This document shows, piece after piece, positions 1 through 12,461 of a stretch of 64,000 nucleotides of DNA. Source of the stretch: Fusobacterium necrophorum subsp. necrophorum (GTDB taxonomy: Bacteria > Fusobacteriota > Fusobacteriia > Fusobacteriales > Fusobacteriaceae); contig NZ_CP034842.1 in the NCBI RefSeq assembly GCF_004006635.1, forward strand, positions 372,001 to 436,000. Direction: 5' to 3'. Numbering within the stretch: the stretch's first letter is position 1; each line of letters opens with the position of its first letter. The position numbers and the translations under genes are program-made. The notes below the pieces were generated by a model that had not been told where the DNA came from, made no database searches, and was given only the letters and a program-made list of their open reading frames with translations.

Positions 1-1994
<1,994 letters not shown>

Positions 1995-2103
1995 CTTGTT
2001 TTTTTCTTTGACAGCTAACTCTAGAAACTAGAGTTCTTTGTTCTTTATTCTTGTTTGTTTTTTGATCTACTATACAGTTTCCAAGGTCCATAAAAAAAAT
2101 ACA

Positions 2104-2180
2104 TGGTGGAGATAAGCGGGATCGAACCGCTGACCTACGCAGTGCAAGTGCGTCGCTCTCCCAAACTGAGCTATATCCCC
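2104..2180 (-). tRNA. tRNA-Ala (anticodon TGC)
   Basis: A full cloverleaf with encoded CCA reads on the reverse strand, and the anticodon loop holds TGC. It sits in the 16S-23S spacer next to tRNA-Ile, the most common spacer pair in bacteria. Confidence 0.97.
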
Positions 2181-2185
2181 ATATA

Positions 2186-2262
2186 TGGTGCGTTCGAGTG
2201 GACTTGAACCACCGACCTCACGCTTATCAGGCGTGTGCTCTAACCAGCTGAGCTACGAACGC
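2186..2262 (-). tRNA. tRNA-Ile (anticodon GAT)
   Basis: A cloverleaf with encoded CCA and anticodon GAT lies in the 16S-23S spacer, 5 bp from tRNA-Ala and about 35 bp after the 16S 3' end. Confidence 0.97.
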
Positions 2263-2297
2263 ATTCGGAATAGATAAGAACAACAAGAATACTCCTT

Positions 2298-3808
<1,511 letters not shown>

Positions 3809-3917
3809 TGTTTCTCAGTTTCACTGTTTTGATTTTTTACACCTTGTTTGTGTTGTTTGCTTGTTGTCTTTTTCTATTCCGTTTTCAAGGTTCATATCGC
3901 TTTCGCGAACATAAATA

Positions 3918-3946
3918 ATTCTATCATAACTTTTATATTTCGTCAA
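3918..3946 (-). promoter_or_regulatory. rrn operon promoter
   Basis: On the reverse strand there is TTGACG (3946-3941), a 17-bp spacer and TAGAAT (3923-3918), about 110 bp upstream of the 16S 5' end. The -35 box touches the last codon of pgi at 3947, so the rRNA promoter and the pgi stop codon are adjacent. A -10/-35 match this good in the right place is convincing, but the start point is unmapped. Confidence 0.8.
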
Positions 3947-5296
3947 CTATTTTTTTAATCTTTTTTCCAATTCTTCTGACAAATTTTCATATCCTTTTTT
4001 TCCTAATAACGCAAACATATTTCTCTTATATGATTCCACTCCGGGTTGATTAAAAGGATTAACACCTAATAAATATCCGCTAACCCCGCAAGCTTTTTCA
4101 AAAAAATATAGAAGTTTTCCTATATAATATGCAGTCACTTCCGGCAAAGTAATTACAAAATTCGGAACTCCTCCATCAATATGTGCTAATAAAGTTCCGG
4201 AAAATGCTTTTTGGTTTATTTCGTGCATACTTTTTCCTGCTAAATAGTTTAATCCATCTAAATCTTCTTTTTCCAACTCTAAACGGATATCCTCTTTTTC
4301 ACATTCCACCTGAAGTACTGTCTCCATTAACATTCTTTTTCCATTCTGAATATACTGTCCCATAGAATGTAAATCTGTACTTAAATCAACAGCTGCCGGA
4401 AATAAGCCTTTTTCATCCTTTCCTTCTGATTCTCCAAATAATTGTTTCCACCACTCCGCAATAAAATGAAATCTCGGATCATAATTTACCAGTAACTCAA
4501 CGGAAATATTTTTTCGATACAAAATATTTCGAACTGCTGCATACTGATAACAAATATTTTCTTCAAAATCCTTACTATATTCACTTTGAGCATCTTTAGC
4601 TCCTTTTATGAATTCTTCAATAGAAATTCCTGCTACCGCAATAGGAAGTAAACCAACTGCTGTAAATACCGAAAAACGCCCTCCAACATTATCCGGAATA
4701 ACAAAAGTTTCATATCCTTCTTGTGTAGACAAAGATTTTAAAGCTCCCTTGCTAGCATCTGTGGTTGCAAAAATTCTATTTTTCGCTTCTTCCCTCCCAT
4801 ATTTTTCCTCTAATTTTTTCTTAAAAATTCGAAATGCAATAGCAGGTTCTGTTGTTGTTCCAGACTTAGAAATTACATTCACTGAAAAACTTCTTTCTCC
4901 AATGACTTCTAACAAATGTTTGATATATCTTCCGGATATATTATGTCCAACAAAATAAATTTCTGGAAGGTTTCTTCTTTCTCTCGCCAAACTATTATGA
5001 AAAGTATGACTCAAACATTCAATGACTGCTCTTGCTCCTAAATAAGAACCCCCGATTCCTATTACAATCAAAACCTCCGATTGTTGTTTAATTTTTTCTG
5101 CAGCCTGTTGGATCCTCATAAACTCTTCTTTATCATACTCTGTCGGTAAAGATAACCAACCTAAAAATTCATTTCCAGCTCCAGTTCCATTTTCTAAAAG
5201 ATTGCTAGCCAATGTAATTTGTGCTTTTATATTTTCTATTTCTTCTTCACTCATAAATTGTGCAGAAGTTTTCCAGTCAAAACTAATTGATTTCAT
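3947..5296 (-). CDS. pgi: Glucose-6-phosphate isomerase
   Basis: This cytoplasmic enzyme interconverts glucose 6-phosphate and fructose 6-phosphate in glycolysis. The 449-residue product has the sugar-phosphate-binding motif [13 protein letters not shown], the [12 protein letters not shown] segment, and the C-terminal PGI signature [12 protein letters not shown]. The length matches the short bacterial class. An upstream in-frame ATG at 5347 would add 17 residues with no ribosome site. I chose ATG 5296 because GAAGGAGAG lies just before it and the protein then starts where the family does. It is 22 bp downstream of the SLH-like gene and probably cotranscribed with it. Its stop codon abuts the rrn promoter, and no terminator is visible between them. 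Confidence 0.96.
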   Translation of the reverse strand: MKSISFDWKTSAQFMSEEEIENIKAQITLASNLLENGTGAGNEFLGWLSLPTEYDKEEFMRIQQAAEKIKQQSEVLIVIGIGGSYLGARAVIECLSHTFHNSLARERRNLPEIYFVGHNISGRYIKHLLEVIGERSFSVNVISKSGTTTEPAIAFRIFKKKLEEKYGREEAKNRIFATTDASKGALKSLSTQEGYETFVIPDNVGGRFSVFTAVGLLPIAVAGISIEEFIKGAKDAQSEYSKDFEENICYQYAAVRNILYRKNISVELLVNYDPRFHFIAEWWKQLFGESEGKDEKGLFPAAVDLSTDLHSMGQYIQNGKRMLMETVLQVECEKEDIRLELEKEDLDGLNYLAGKSMHEINQKAFSGTLLAHIDGGVPNFVITLPEVTAYYIGKLLYFFEKACGVSGYLLGVNPFNQPGVESYKRNMFALLGKKGYENLSEELEKRLKK

Positions 5297-5318
5297 GACA
5301 TCTCTCCTTCTTCTCAAA

Positions 5319-5750
5319 CTAATATTTTTTATGTTCCAATTTTTCAATTCTTTTCTTTAAGATTTCTATTTTTTTTTCATTTTCATTCACTAATTCTTGT
5401 AATATCTGTATATTATCATTCATATTTTCCAATTTATTATCATAAGTTTTGGTATCAAAGCCAATCTTATTTAATTCATCTGAATATTGTAAAATGAGAG
5501 ACTCTAAAACACGAATGTCCTCCTGATTTGCTTTCTCCAACTCCACTAATTTTAATACTTTAGATAAGGCATAGACAAATTCCGATTTTGTAACCGATTC
5601 CGTTCCATCAAAACGTTGCATATCTTCCATGATGATTTTTTTATTAGAAACATGCTTTAATGCTTCATAAGACCAATGATCTTTACTCAGGGTGTGATTT
5701 GAAAAAGAATTTAGCTCTAATAAAAAAAGCAATGTTATTATTTTTTTCAT
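5319..5750 (-). CDS. Small exported protein with SLH-like domain and coiled coil
   Basis: The 143-residue product starts at ATG 5750, which follows GGAGAGAACC; an ATG at 5768 has no such site. A basic start and hydrophobic stretch (residues 1-15) suggest a signal peptide. Residues about 22-65 resemble one S-layer-homology repeat ([11 protein letters not shown] at its start, a [13 protein letters not shown] helix near its end). From about residue 85 the sequence is charged and heptad-like, so probably coiled coil. In diderms without an S-layer, SLH modules often tether the outer membrane to the cell wall. The length is short for that family and no beta-barrel is present. Function is not established. 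Confidence 0.7.
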   Translation of the reverse strand: MKKIITLLFLLELNSFSNHTLSKDHWSYEALKHVSNKKIIMEDMQRFDGTESVTKSEFVYALSKVLKLVELEKANQEDIRVLESLILQYSDELNKIGFDTKTYDNKLENMNDNIQILQELVNENEKKIEILKKRIEKLEHKKY

Positions 5751-5779
5751 GGTTCTCTCCTTTTTCACTATGATAAAAA

Positions 5780-5807
5780 ATTATACCATATTTTTTAAAT
5801 TTGTAAA
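5780..5807 (-). promoter_or_regulatory. Promoter of the SLH-pgi unit
   Basis: On the reverse strand TTTACA (5807-5802), a 16-bp spacer and TATAAT (5785-5780) sit 30 bp upstream of the SLH-like start codon. Confidence 0.65.
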
Positions 5808-5824
5808 TTTTTTTATAAATAAAT

Positions 5825-5858
5825 AAAAAAGCTACTCTTTCTTTTTTCAGAGTAGCTT
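5825..5858 (-). terminator. Terminator after tRNA-Gln
   Basis: The 10-bp stem AAGCTACTCT/AGAGTAGCTT with a 10-base loop is followed on the reverse strand by a T-run, 11 bp past the tRNA-Gln 3' end. Confidence 0.85.
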
Positions 5859-5869
5859 ATATTTCAAAA

Positions 5870-5944
5870 TGGCTGGGATGGCTGGATTCGAACCAACGCA
5901 TAACGGAGTCAAAGTCCGTTGCCTTACCGCTTGGCGACATCCCA
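5870..5944 (-). tRNA. tRNA-Gln (anticodon TTG)
   Basis: A cloverleaf reads on the reverse strand with anticodon TTG and an encoded CCA end (5870-5872). It is a single-gene unit with its own promoter and terminator. Confidence 0.96.
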
Positions 5945-5961
5945 ATTTTCACTGCTTATAT

Positions 5962-5990
5962 AGCATAACAAAAAAAAATAATTTTGTCAA
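5962..5990 (-). promoter_or_regulatory. tRNA-Gln promoter
   Basis: On the reverse strand TTGACA (5990-5985), a 17-bp spacer and TATGCT (5967-5962) lie 17 bp upstream of the tRNA 5' end. This is a near-consensus housekeeping promoter. Confidence 0.85.
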
Positions 5991-5992
5991 TA

Positions 5993-6032
5993 CAAAAAAA
6001 GACTGTAAACAAATTTATTTTGTCTACAGTCT
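5993..6032 (-). terminator. Terminator after spoVG
   Basis: The stem AGACTGTA/TACAGTCT with a further paired AAC/GTT zone is followed by a T-run on the reverse strand. Between it and the spoVG stop there is a second perfect hairpin, ATAGGAATTC/GAATTCCTAT at 6034-6055, which has no T-run on the spoVG side; its role is unclear. Confidence 0.8.
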
Positions 6033-6064
6033 GATAGGAATTCAAGAATTCCTATTTTCGTCAA

Positions 6065-6355
6065 TCATTTTTCTACTTCTACTACAGTATCTTCTTTTAA
6101 AACTTCTTCATATTTTTGAATGACACAATCTGTAATTTCTTTTCTCAATTCAGGACTGATAGGATGTACGATGTCTTTAAATTCACCGTCTGGCATTTTT
6201 CTTGAAGGCATGGCAATAAATTTCCCATTTTCTCCCTCAATCAATTTTAAACCATGAATTACAAAAGCTTCATCAAAAGTCAAATCTACATATGCTTTCA
6301 ATCTACCAGTTTCTTCGCCAATAATTTTTTTTACTCTCACATCTGTAATTTTCAT
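6065..6355 (-). CDS. spoVG: SpoVG family RNA-binding regulator
   Basis: The 96-residue protein is full length for SpoVG. It opens with the family signature MKITDVRVKK and contains the conserved FAMPSRK-like stretch (IAMPSRKMPDGEFKDIVHP). SpoVG proteins bind RNA and DNA and act as global post-transcriptional regulators in many bacteria; the organism shows no sign of sporulating, so the name is historical. It is the last gene of the mfd-rqcP-ispE-spoVG run, 22 bp after ispE, and is followed by a clear terminator. Confidence 0.95.
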   Translation of the reverse strand: MKITDVRVKKIIGEETGRLKAYVDLTFDEAFVIHGLKLIEGENGKFIAMPSRKMPDGEFKDIVHPISPELRKEITDCVIQKYEEVLKEDTVVEVEK

Positions 6356-6377
6356 TTGTAATACACCTTCCCCTTTT

Positions 6378-7241
6378 TTATAAAAAACTACAAAGCTTTA
6401 CTTCACAGTCTTTAAAATATTTTTTACACCTTCGTTGCATTTTGAAAGCCTCTTGCTTCTTTAAAAAAATATAATATGCACTTCCACTTCCTGTTAAAAA
6501 AGCTTTTTTCTGTGTAAAGAATTCTATTTTTTCTTTAAACCTTACTAGTTCTGTTTTATGAGATAATAAGGCTTGTTCTAAGTGATTCCAAATTTTATCT
6601 TCTTCTTTTTCTATTCTATCTTCTTCCAAAGCTTTTATAATCGAAAAAATATCTGCTACCTTTTTTTCTCTTGGTAAATCGGATAGTTCATAGACTTCTT
6701 TCGTAGAGAAACCGAATGTAGGCTTTAAGATAAGAACTCGTATCGTACTTTTATTCTGAAAAGGAATCATTTTTTCTCCTACTCCTTGCAATCTTGCTGA
6801 AACATTATTCAAAAAGAAAGGCAAATCCGCTCCAATTTGAGAGGCTATCTCAAATAACTCTTTCAAAGATAAGGGATAAGCATGATAAGAATTTAAAAAT
6901 TTCAAAAAGAAAGCTCCATCCGAACTTCCTCCTCCTAATCCCGCTTCCGAAGGAATTCGCTTTTTTAAAGATATTTTCATTTTTAAGGGGTTTATTTTAG
7001 TTTTCTCATAAAACTTTTCATAAACTTTAAATAAAATATTTTTCTTATCGGTAGGGATGGATTTGTTTCTACAGAAAATCTTTAAACTTCCACTCTCCGA
7101 AAATATTCGAAGAGTTAACATATCATAATAGGATATAGGCAACATTGTCATATCCAATTCATGATAGCCATTTTCTTTTTTTCCCAAAATATTCAAGCCT
7201 ATATTAATTTTTGCATTTGCTCTTATTCTATATGTTTTCAA
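6378..7241 (-). CDS. ispE: 4-diphosphocytidyl-2-C-methyl-D-erythritol kinase
   Basis: This GHMP-family kinase phosphorylates the 2-hydroxyl of CDP-methylerythritol with ATP in the MEP pathway of isoprenoid synthesis. The 287-residue product is standard length. The N-terminal AKINIGLNILGKKENGYHEL motif places the substrate-binding lysine, and the glycine-rich ATP loop SEAGLGGGSSDGA follows at about residue 93. The C-terminal GSGSAYYIF segment is the third GHMP motif. It starts inside the end of the upstream S4-domain gene (14-bp overlap), which implies translational coupling. Confidence 0.95.
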   Translation of the reverse strand: MKTYRIRANAKINIGLNILGKKENGYHELDMTMLPISYYDMLTLRIFSESGSLKIFCRNKSIPTDKKNILFKVYEKFYEKTKINPLKMKISLKKRIPSEAGLGGGSSDGAFFLKFLNSYHAYPLSLKELFEIASQIGADLPFFLNNVSARLQGVGEKMIPFQNKSTIRVLILKPTFGFSTKEVYELSDLPREKKVADIFSIIKALEEDRIEKEEDKIWNHLEQALLSHKTELVRFKEKIEFFTQKKAFLTGSGSAYYIFLKKQEAFKMQRRCKKYFKDCEVKLCSFL

Positions 7242-7533
7242 AAAATTCCTCCTCAGTATCTAAAGAAAAATTTTTCTCTATCCCTCTACTTTCCATTAAT
7301 TTTACTAATTCACTCGTTTTTTCTTTTTGTACATTTCCAAGTGGAACTTGTAAAATTTTAAACTTAAAATACTTATTAAAATATTCCAGTTCCAATTCTT
7401 GTCCCACTTTTACTTCTGTACTTGCCTTGGCAGTTTTTCCATCCAATTTCGCTTTCTTCTCATCCACGACCATTTTAGCGATTGTTCTTCTTTTAATAAT
7501 CCTACTTACTTTTAAAAATTTATCTAATCTCAT
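7228..7533 (-). CDS. rqcP: S4-domain RNA-binding protein, RqcP-like
   Basis: The 101-residue protein begins with a complete S4 domain (MRLDKFLKVSRIIKRRT, residues 1-17, through the beta-turn at about 60). The family includes RqcP/YabO and Hsp15, which bind stalled 50S-nascent-chain complexes during ribosome rescue. Position supports RqcP: in Firmicutes the yabO gene also lies shortly downstream of mfd. A tail of about 30 acidic residues (about 72-101) exceeds the usual 80-90-residue RqcP. It overlaps ispE by 14 bp. RqcP is preferred over Hsp15 on context, but not proved. Confidence 0.8.
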   Translation of the reverse strand: MRLDKFLKVSRIIKRRTIAKMVVDEKKAKLDGKTAKASTEVKVGQELELEYFNKYFKFKILQVPLGNVQKEKTSELVKLMESRGIEKNFSLDTEEEFFENI

Positions 7534-7599
7534 TTTTGTATCCTTTCATTACATATATACCTACTTTTTTTCATAAAGTCAATACTTTCATACATTTTT

Positions 7600-10551
7600 T
7601 TATTTTTTATAAAGTTCAAAAAAATGGAAGATATCTCCACGAAAAATAATTTGTTTTGTTTTTTGAATATAATCAATTTTTTGCTGAGAAAGTAAATATA
7701 TAATATGATCCACATTTACTTTTTCTTCTTCAAATCGAATCCAATATTCTTTCTCCTTCTCTATCAATTCATAAATTCCAAAGTTTTGACAAAAATACTG
7801 AATTTTTAAAAATTGAAAAAAACCTTTTACTTCCATAGGAAATTTTCCAAATCTGTCTAATATTTCTGATTCAAATTCCATAATCTCTTCCATACTTTGT
7901 AAAGACAAAGCTCTCTTATACACAACAATTTTTTCTTCTTTTTGAATATAAGAATCTGGAATATATTTTGGAAAACGAAGAGATAAATCTATTTTTTTCT
8001 CTTTTTCCTCTTTCTTTTCTCCTTTTAATTTTGCAATCTCTTCTTCCAGCATTTTCATATAGAAATGATATCCTAAAGTCTCAATCATTCCATGTTGTTT
8101 TTCTCCCAAAATTTCTCCGGCTCCACGAATTCTCATATCTTCCATAGAAAGCTCCAAACCACTTCCCTTTCCTAATTCCATGAGAGATTTTTCCCTTTCC
8201 TCCGCTTTTTTACTTTTGTAATCTGCTACAATACAATAACAATAACTCTGTCTTCTTCCTCGTCCTATTCTTCCTCTCAGTTGATAAATTTGTGAAAGTC
8301 CTAATTTTTCCATTCCTTCGATAATCATGGTATTTGCATTTTCAATATCAATGCCATTTTCCAGAATTGTAGTAGAAACCAAAACATCAATCTGCATGTT
8401 TTCAAACTGTTCTATTGTATATTTTAGTTCTTTTCCCGACATTTTTCCATGAATACAATCTACTCTTACATAGGAAGGAAGTATTTTTTCCAACTCTTTC
8501 ACTTTTTCTTGGATTCTTTTAACAGAATTAAAAATATAAAATACTTGCCCCTCCCGAGATAACTCTTGTAAAATAGCTTTCACAATGGTTTCTTCTTTTT
8601 TTTCTATAAAAAAAGTTTTAACTGCTTTTCTTCCTTCAGGGGGAATGTCTACAATGGAAAGATCTCGAATTCCCAATAGAGATAGATTTAAAGTTCGAGG
8701 AATCGGAGTTGCGGTCATTGCTAAGATATTCAAATTGCCTCTCATTTTTTTAAATTTTTCTTTTGCTTTTACCCCGAACTTCTGTTCTTCATCAATAATT
8801 AAAAATCCTAAATCTTTAAATTCCAAATCATCCGAAAGTAATCGACTGGTTCCTATAATTAAATCGATACTACCATTTTTTATTTTTTCCAAAATTTCTT
8901 TTTGTTCTTTTGCTGTCTTCATTCTACTTAAAACAGCAATTTCAATTGGATAATTCAGAAATCTTTCTTGAAACCTTTGATAGTGCTGCTCCGCTAAAAC
9001 TGTAGTAGGAGCTAATACTACTACTTGTTTTTGATCCATGATTGCTTTAAAGGTAGCTCGGATTGCAATTTCTGTTTTTCCATACCCAACATCACCACAG
9101 ATGAGTCTATCCATTACTTTTCCCATTTCCATATCTTGCTTTACATCCTGAATTGCTTTTTTTTGAGCGGCTGTTTCCGTGTAAGGAAAGCTTTCTTCAA
9201 ATTCTTCCTGCCAAACGGTATCCGGTGAATATCGAAATCCCTGTGTCGAATTCCTTCTTGCCTGAATTTCCACGATTTCTTTTGCAAACTCTAAAATTTC
9301 CTCTTGCAATTTTTCTCTTTTTCTTTGAAACCCTCTCGTTCCTAAATGATAAATTTCAGGAACCACACCGGGAACATGAACATATTTTTCAATTTTATGA
9401 ATGCTTTCCAAAGGGACAAACAATTTATCTTCATCTGCATATTTAATTTTAAAATAATCCTTTCCATCAATAAGTTCTATTCCCAAATACAGACCAACAC
9501 CATAATTTTCATGAATAATATATTCTCCCTCTTGAATTTGATCAGGTTTCATTAGCTTTAAGCTTTTCTTTTTTTCTCCTTCTCTTTTAACACGAATTCC
9601 TTTGAGTTCCCTATCTGTCAGTACCAATTCCATTTCATTTTCATATCCCTCAAAATAAGGATATTTTTGGTAAAGAGAAACAGTGTCGGAGTACCTTTCC
9701 TTATATTTTTCAGCTTCCAAACTTTTAATAATAATTTTCTTTCTTTTTTGAATCTGTTCTAAGTATTCTTTTTTTCTAAAATTTTCTAAGTCTTGATAAT
9801 GAAACTGTTGTAATCGAATTTCCGTACCGAATGTATATAAAGTTTCGAATTCTTTTCTATACTCTTTTTTCTTTTCTTCTTTCTCCTCAATCAATATCAT
9901 TTCTTCCAATTTATAAGATAAAAGTTCTACATTTTCAAAAAAGATTTTGTGCTTCTTAGAATCAATTTTTAAAAAAGTCAATAAATTTTCTTCTATATTA
10001 TTATTGTCTATATACATTTTATATTCTGTCATAGATTGAAAACTTTTTTGATTTTCAATCTCAAAGTAGGAAATTCTTTCTATTTCTTCTCCAAAGAATT
10101 CAATTCGAACCGGAAAAGAATCCGTGTAAGGAAAAATATCTAAAATATCTCCTCGAATACTATATTCTCCTCTTTTTTCCAATAAATAATTTTTTCGATA
10201 ATGATGTTTTTCTAATGTTTCTTTTAAAAAAGAAAGAGAATATTCTTTTCCGACTTGAAATACTTGATAAACACCAATGGTCTCGTATTTTCTTAAAAAC
10301 ATGTCTAAGGTCAATAATAGAATAGCTTTCTTTTTTCTTTTAAAAAATTCGAAAATTTCATATCTTTGTGAAATACTTTCCTCTTCTTCTTTGGATTCTA
10401 AAGCATAGACCGGTATCGAAAACAGATCTTTTAAAACAGAAAAATATTCTTCTAAATTTCGATAAGAAGAACAAACATAAACTAAGATATCTGTACAATT
10501 TTGTTGAATAAAATAAGGAATTTCTCCTCTATATTTTTGTATTTTTTTCAC
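7600..10551 (-). CDS. mfd: Transcription-repair coupling factor Mfd
   Basis: This ATP-driven translocase pushes stalled RNA polymerase off damaged DNA and recruits UvrA. At 983 residues it is about 150 shorter than the classic protein. The N-terminal UvrB-like module is abbreviated and divergent. The RNA-polymerase-interacting Tudor-like domain (IIHENYGVGLYLGIE, about residue 345-400) is clear. The helicase core has Walker A GDVGYGKTE (about residue 484), the DEEQ box in FLIIDEEQKFG, and the arginine-finger motif GRIGRGRRQSYCY. The C-terminal TRCF domain is present. No terminator separates it from mnmG upstream except the mnmG hairpin at 10572-10599. Confidence 0.95.
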   Translation of the reverse strand: MKKIQKYRGEIPYFIQQNCTDILVYVCSSYRNLEEYFSVLKDLFSIPVYALESKEEEESISQRYEIFEFFKRKKKAILLLTLDMFLRKYETIGVYQVFQVGKEYSLSFLKETLEKHHYRKNYLLEKRGEYSIRGDILDIFPYTDSFPVRIEFFGEEIERISYFEIENQKSFQSMTEYKMYIDNNNIEENLLTFLKIDSKKHKIFFENVELLSYKLEEMILIEEKEEKKKEYRKEFETLYTFGTEIRLQQFHYQDLENFRKKEYLEQIQKRKKIIIKSLEAEKYKERYSDTVSLYQKYPYFEGYENEMELVLTDRELKGIRVKREGEKKKSLKLMKPDQIQEGEYIIHENYGVGLYLGIELIDGKDYFKIKYADEDKLFVPLESIHKIEKYVHVPGVVPEIYHLGTRGFQRKREKLQEEILEFAKEIVEIQARRNSTQGFRYSPDTVWQEEFEESFPYTETAAQKKAIQDVKQDMEMGKVMDRLICGDVGYGKTEIAIRATFKAIMDQKQVVVLAPTTVLAEQHYQRFQERFLNYPIEIAVLSRMKTAKEQKEILEKIKNGSIDLIIGTSRLLSDDLEFKDLGFLIIDEEQKFGVKAKEKFKKMRGNLNILAMTATPIPRTLNLSLLGIRDLSIVDIPPEGRKAVKTFFIEKKEETIVKAILQELSREGQVFYIFNSVKRIQEKVKELEKILPSYVRVDCIHGKMSGKELKYTIEQFENMQIDVLVSTTILENGIDIENANTMIIEGMEKLGLSQIYQLRGRIGRGRRQSYCYCIVADYKSKKAEEREKSLMELGKGSGLELSMEDMRIRGAGEILGEKQHGMIETLGYHFYMKMLEEEIAKLKGEKKEEKEKKIDLSLRFPKYIPDSYIQKEEKIVVYKRALSLQSMEEIMEFESEILDRFGKFPMEVKGFFQFLKIQYFCQNFGIYELIEKEKEYWIRFEEEKVNVDHIIYLLSQQKIDYIQKTKQIIFRGDIFHFFELYKK

Positions 10552-10571
10552 AATATCCCTTCTTTTCTTGA

Positions 10572-10599
10572 AAAAAAAGTGAGAGTATTACTCTCACTT
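10572..10599 (-). terminator. Terminator of the rpmH-mnmG operon
   Basis: The perfect 10-bp stem AAGTGAGAGT/ACTCTCACTT with a 3-base loop and a following T-run on the reverse strand lies just past the mnmG stop. It ends the long mnmE-mnmG transcript before mfd. Confidence 0.88.
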
Positions 10600-10604
10600 A
10601 TCTA

Positions 10605-12452
10605 TTATGATCTTAAATGTGCAATCAATAATGCTAAATCATTCCCTGTTACTCCACTAATTCTTCCAGCTTCGCCAATAGATAGCGGTTTTACTTCTAA
10701 CAAGCCGGATAAAGCAATATTAGAAATTCCTTTTACAGAGGAAAAATCAAAATTCTGAGGAATCAATTGTTGTTCTAATTGCTTAAATTTTAAAATTTGT
10801 TTCTCTTCCCGTTCCATAAAGATTTCATATTTCAATATTGTTTCTATTTGATTTCGAATAAATTCAGGATATTCGGGAAGCTCTATCAATTCTTCTAAAT
10901 CAAGATAGGAAATTTCTTTTCTTTTTAAAATATCAGCAATTTTCACTCCCTTTGAAAAAAAATCCATACAATTTTTATTTTTCAAAAATTGATTTGCTTC
11001 TTGCATCGAAATAGAAATAGTTTTCAATCTTTCCACTTCTTGTGTTACCTTTTCAATAGCTTCTTCTAAAAAAGATATTTTTTCCGGTGATAATAAACCA
11101 ATTTCTTTTGATTTTTCATATAACCTCATAAAAGCATTATCAAAACGTAAATGAAGCCGATATTCAGAACGAGAAGGTAACACTCGATACGGTTCCGGAG
11201 TCTTTTTATGAATCAAATCATCAATCATAACTCCGATATAAGCCTCACTCCTATCAATAAAAATAGGAGATTTTTGTAATATCTTTCGACCGGCATTGAT
11301 TCCTGCTATCAATCCTTGAGCCGCAGCTTCTTCATATCCAGAAGTCCCATTAATTTGTCCCGCACAAAACAATCCACTAATTTTTTTATTCTCTAAACTT
11401 GGATATAATTGAAAAGCCGGTACATAATCATATTCAACTGCATAGCCATATCGCATAATTTTGGCATCTTCCAATCCACAAATGGTATGTAAAATTTCCT
11501 CTTGTGCAAAGGGCGGCATAGCTGTGGTAAAACCATTCACATAAATTTCATCAGAATCCAAAGACTCCAGCTCTAAAAAAATCTGATGTTCTGTTTTATC
11601 CGGAAAATTTAATACTTTTCGATCAATAGAAGGACAATGTCTCGGTCCATGTGTTTCTATGATTCCACTCACAATAGGAGAATATTGTAGCATTTCTTTT
11701 GTTTTTTCTAAGGTTTTCTCATTTGTATAAGTAAGCCAAGTAGGAACTGTTCTATTTTTTTTCTTTTGTGTAAAAATAGAAAAATATCTTGGATATTCTT
11801 CTCCATGTAATTCTTTTAATTTTGAAAAATCAATACTTTTTTTATCAAGTCTAGGAGGAGTAGCCGTCTGGTACCGTTCTACTTTTAAGCCTAAGGCTCT
11901 TAAATTTTCAGACAATTTTTCTGCTGAACTTTCTCCTTGCCTTCCCGCCGAATAAACAATATCCCCAATAACTACCTTTCCTTTCAAAAAAGTTCCGGTA
12001 CATAAAATTACCGCTTTTGCCTTGTACTGAATTCCTAACCTTGTTTTTACTCCGGAAATATGTTCGTTTTCCACCAAGATTTCTTCCACACAATCCTGTA
12101 ATAAATGTAAATTTGGAGTATGTTCCAATACTCTTCTCATATGAATTCTATACAAAAATTTATCAGCTTGCCCTCTGGTAACTCTGGCAGCAGGTCCTTT
12201 GCTTTCATTTAAATGTTTTAACTGAAGATTAAAATAGTCCGTATGCTTTGCCATTTCTCCACCCAAAACATCTATTTCAGTCACTAAATTACTTTTTCCC
12301 GGACCTCCGATGGATGGATTACATGACATCATAGCAATGCTGTCCAAATATAAAGTAATCATAGCTGTTTTTAATCCTAATCGAGCAGAAGCTAAAGCGG
12401 CCTCACAACCGGCATGACCTCCTCCTACTACAATAATATCAAATTCTTGCAT
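10605..12452 (-). CDS. mnmG: tRNA uridine-5-carboxymethylaminomethyl modification enzyme MnmG
   Basis: MnmG (GidA) is the FAD- and NADH-dependent partner of MnmE. Together they install the cmnm5 group on wobble uridine 34 of several tRNAs. The 615-residue product is typical. The N-terminal dinucleotide-binding motif VGGGHAGCEAA is followed by the family stretch MSCNPSIGGPGKSNLV. The C-terminal MnmE-binding helical domain ends near SGVTGNDLALLIAHL. It lies 9 bp downstream of mnmE on the same strand, so the two subunits are made together. Confidence 0.97.
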   Translation of the reverse strand: MQEFDIIVVGGGHAGCEAALASARLGLKTAMITLYLDSIAMMSCNPSIGGPGKSNLVTEIDVLGGEMAKHTDYFNLQLKHLNESKGPAARVTRGQADKFLYRIHMRRVLEHTPNLHLLQDCVEEILVENEHISGVKTRLGIQYKAKAVILCTGTFLKGKVVIGDIVYSAGRQGESSAEKLSENLRALGLKVERYQTATPPRLDKKSIDFSKLKELHGEEYPRYFSIFTQKKKNRTVPTWLTYTNEKTLEKTKEMLQYSPIVSGIIETHGPRHCPSIDRKVLNFPDKTEHQIFLELESLDSDEIYVNGFTTAMPPFAQEEILHTICGLEDAKIMRYGYAVEYDYVPAFQLYPSLENKKISGLFCAGQINGTSGYEEAAAQGLIAGINAGRKILQKSPIFIDRSEAYIGVMIDDLIHKKTPEPYRVLPSRSEYRLHLRFDNAFMRLYEKSKEIGLLSPEKISFLEEAIEKVTQEVERLKTISISMQEANQFLKNKNCMDFFSKGVKIADILKRKEISYLDLEELIELPEYPEFIRNQIETILKYEIFMEREEKQILKFKQLEQQLIPQNFDFSSVKGISNIALSGLLEVKPLSIGEAGRISGVTGNDLALLIAHLRS

Positions 12453-12461
12453 GTTTTTCCC

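Noticed and set aside
7530..7715. Open frame of 61 codons between rqcP and mfd on the minus strand
   Set aside because: It overlaps the 3' end of mfd in another frame and has no ribosome site or recognisable domain.
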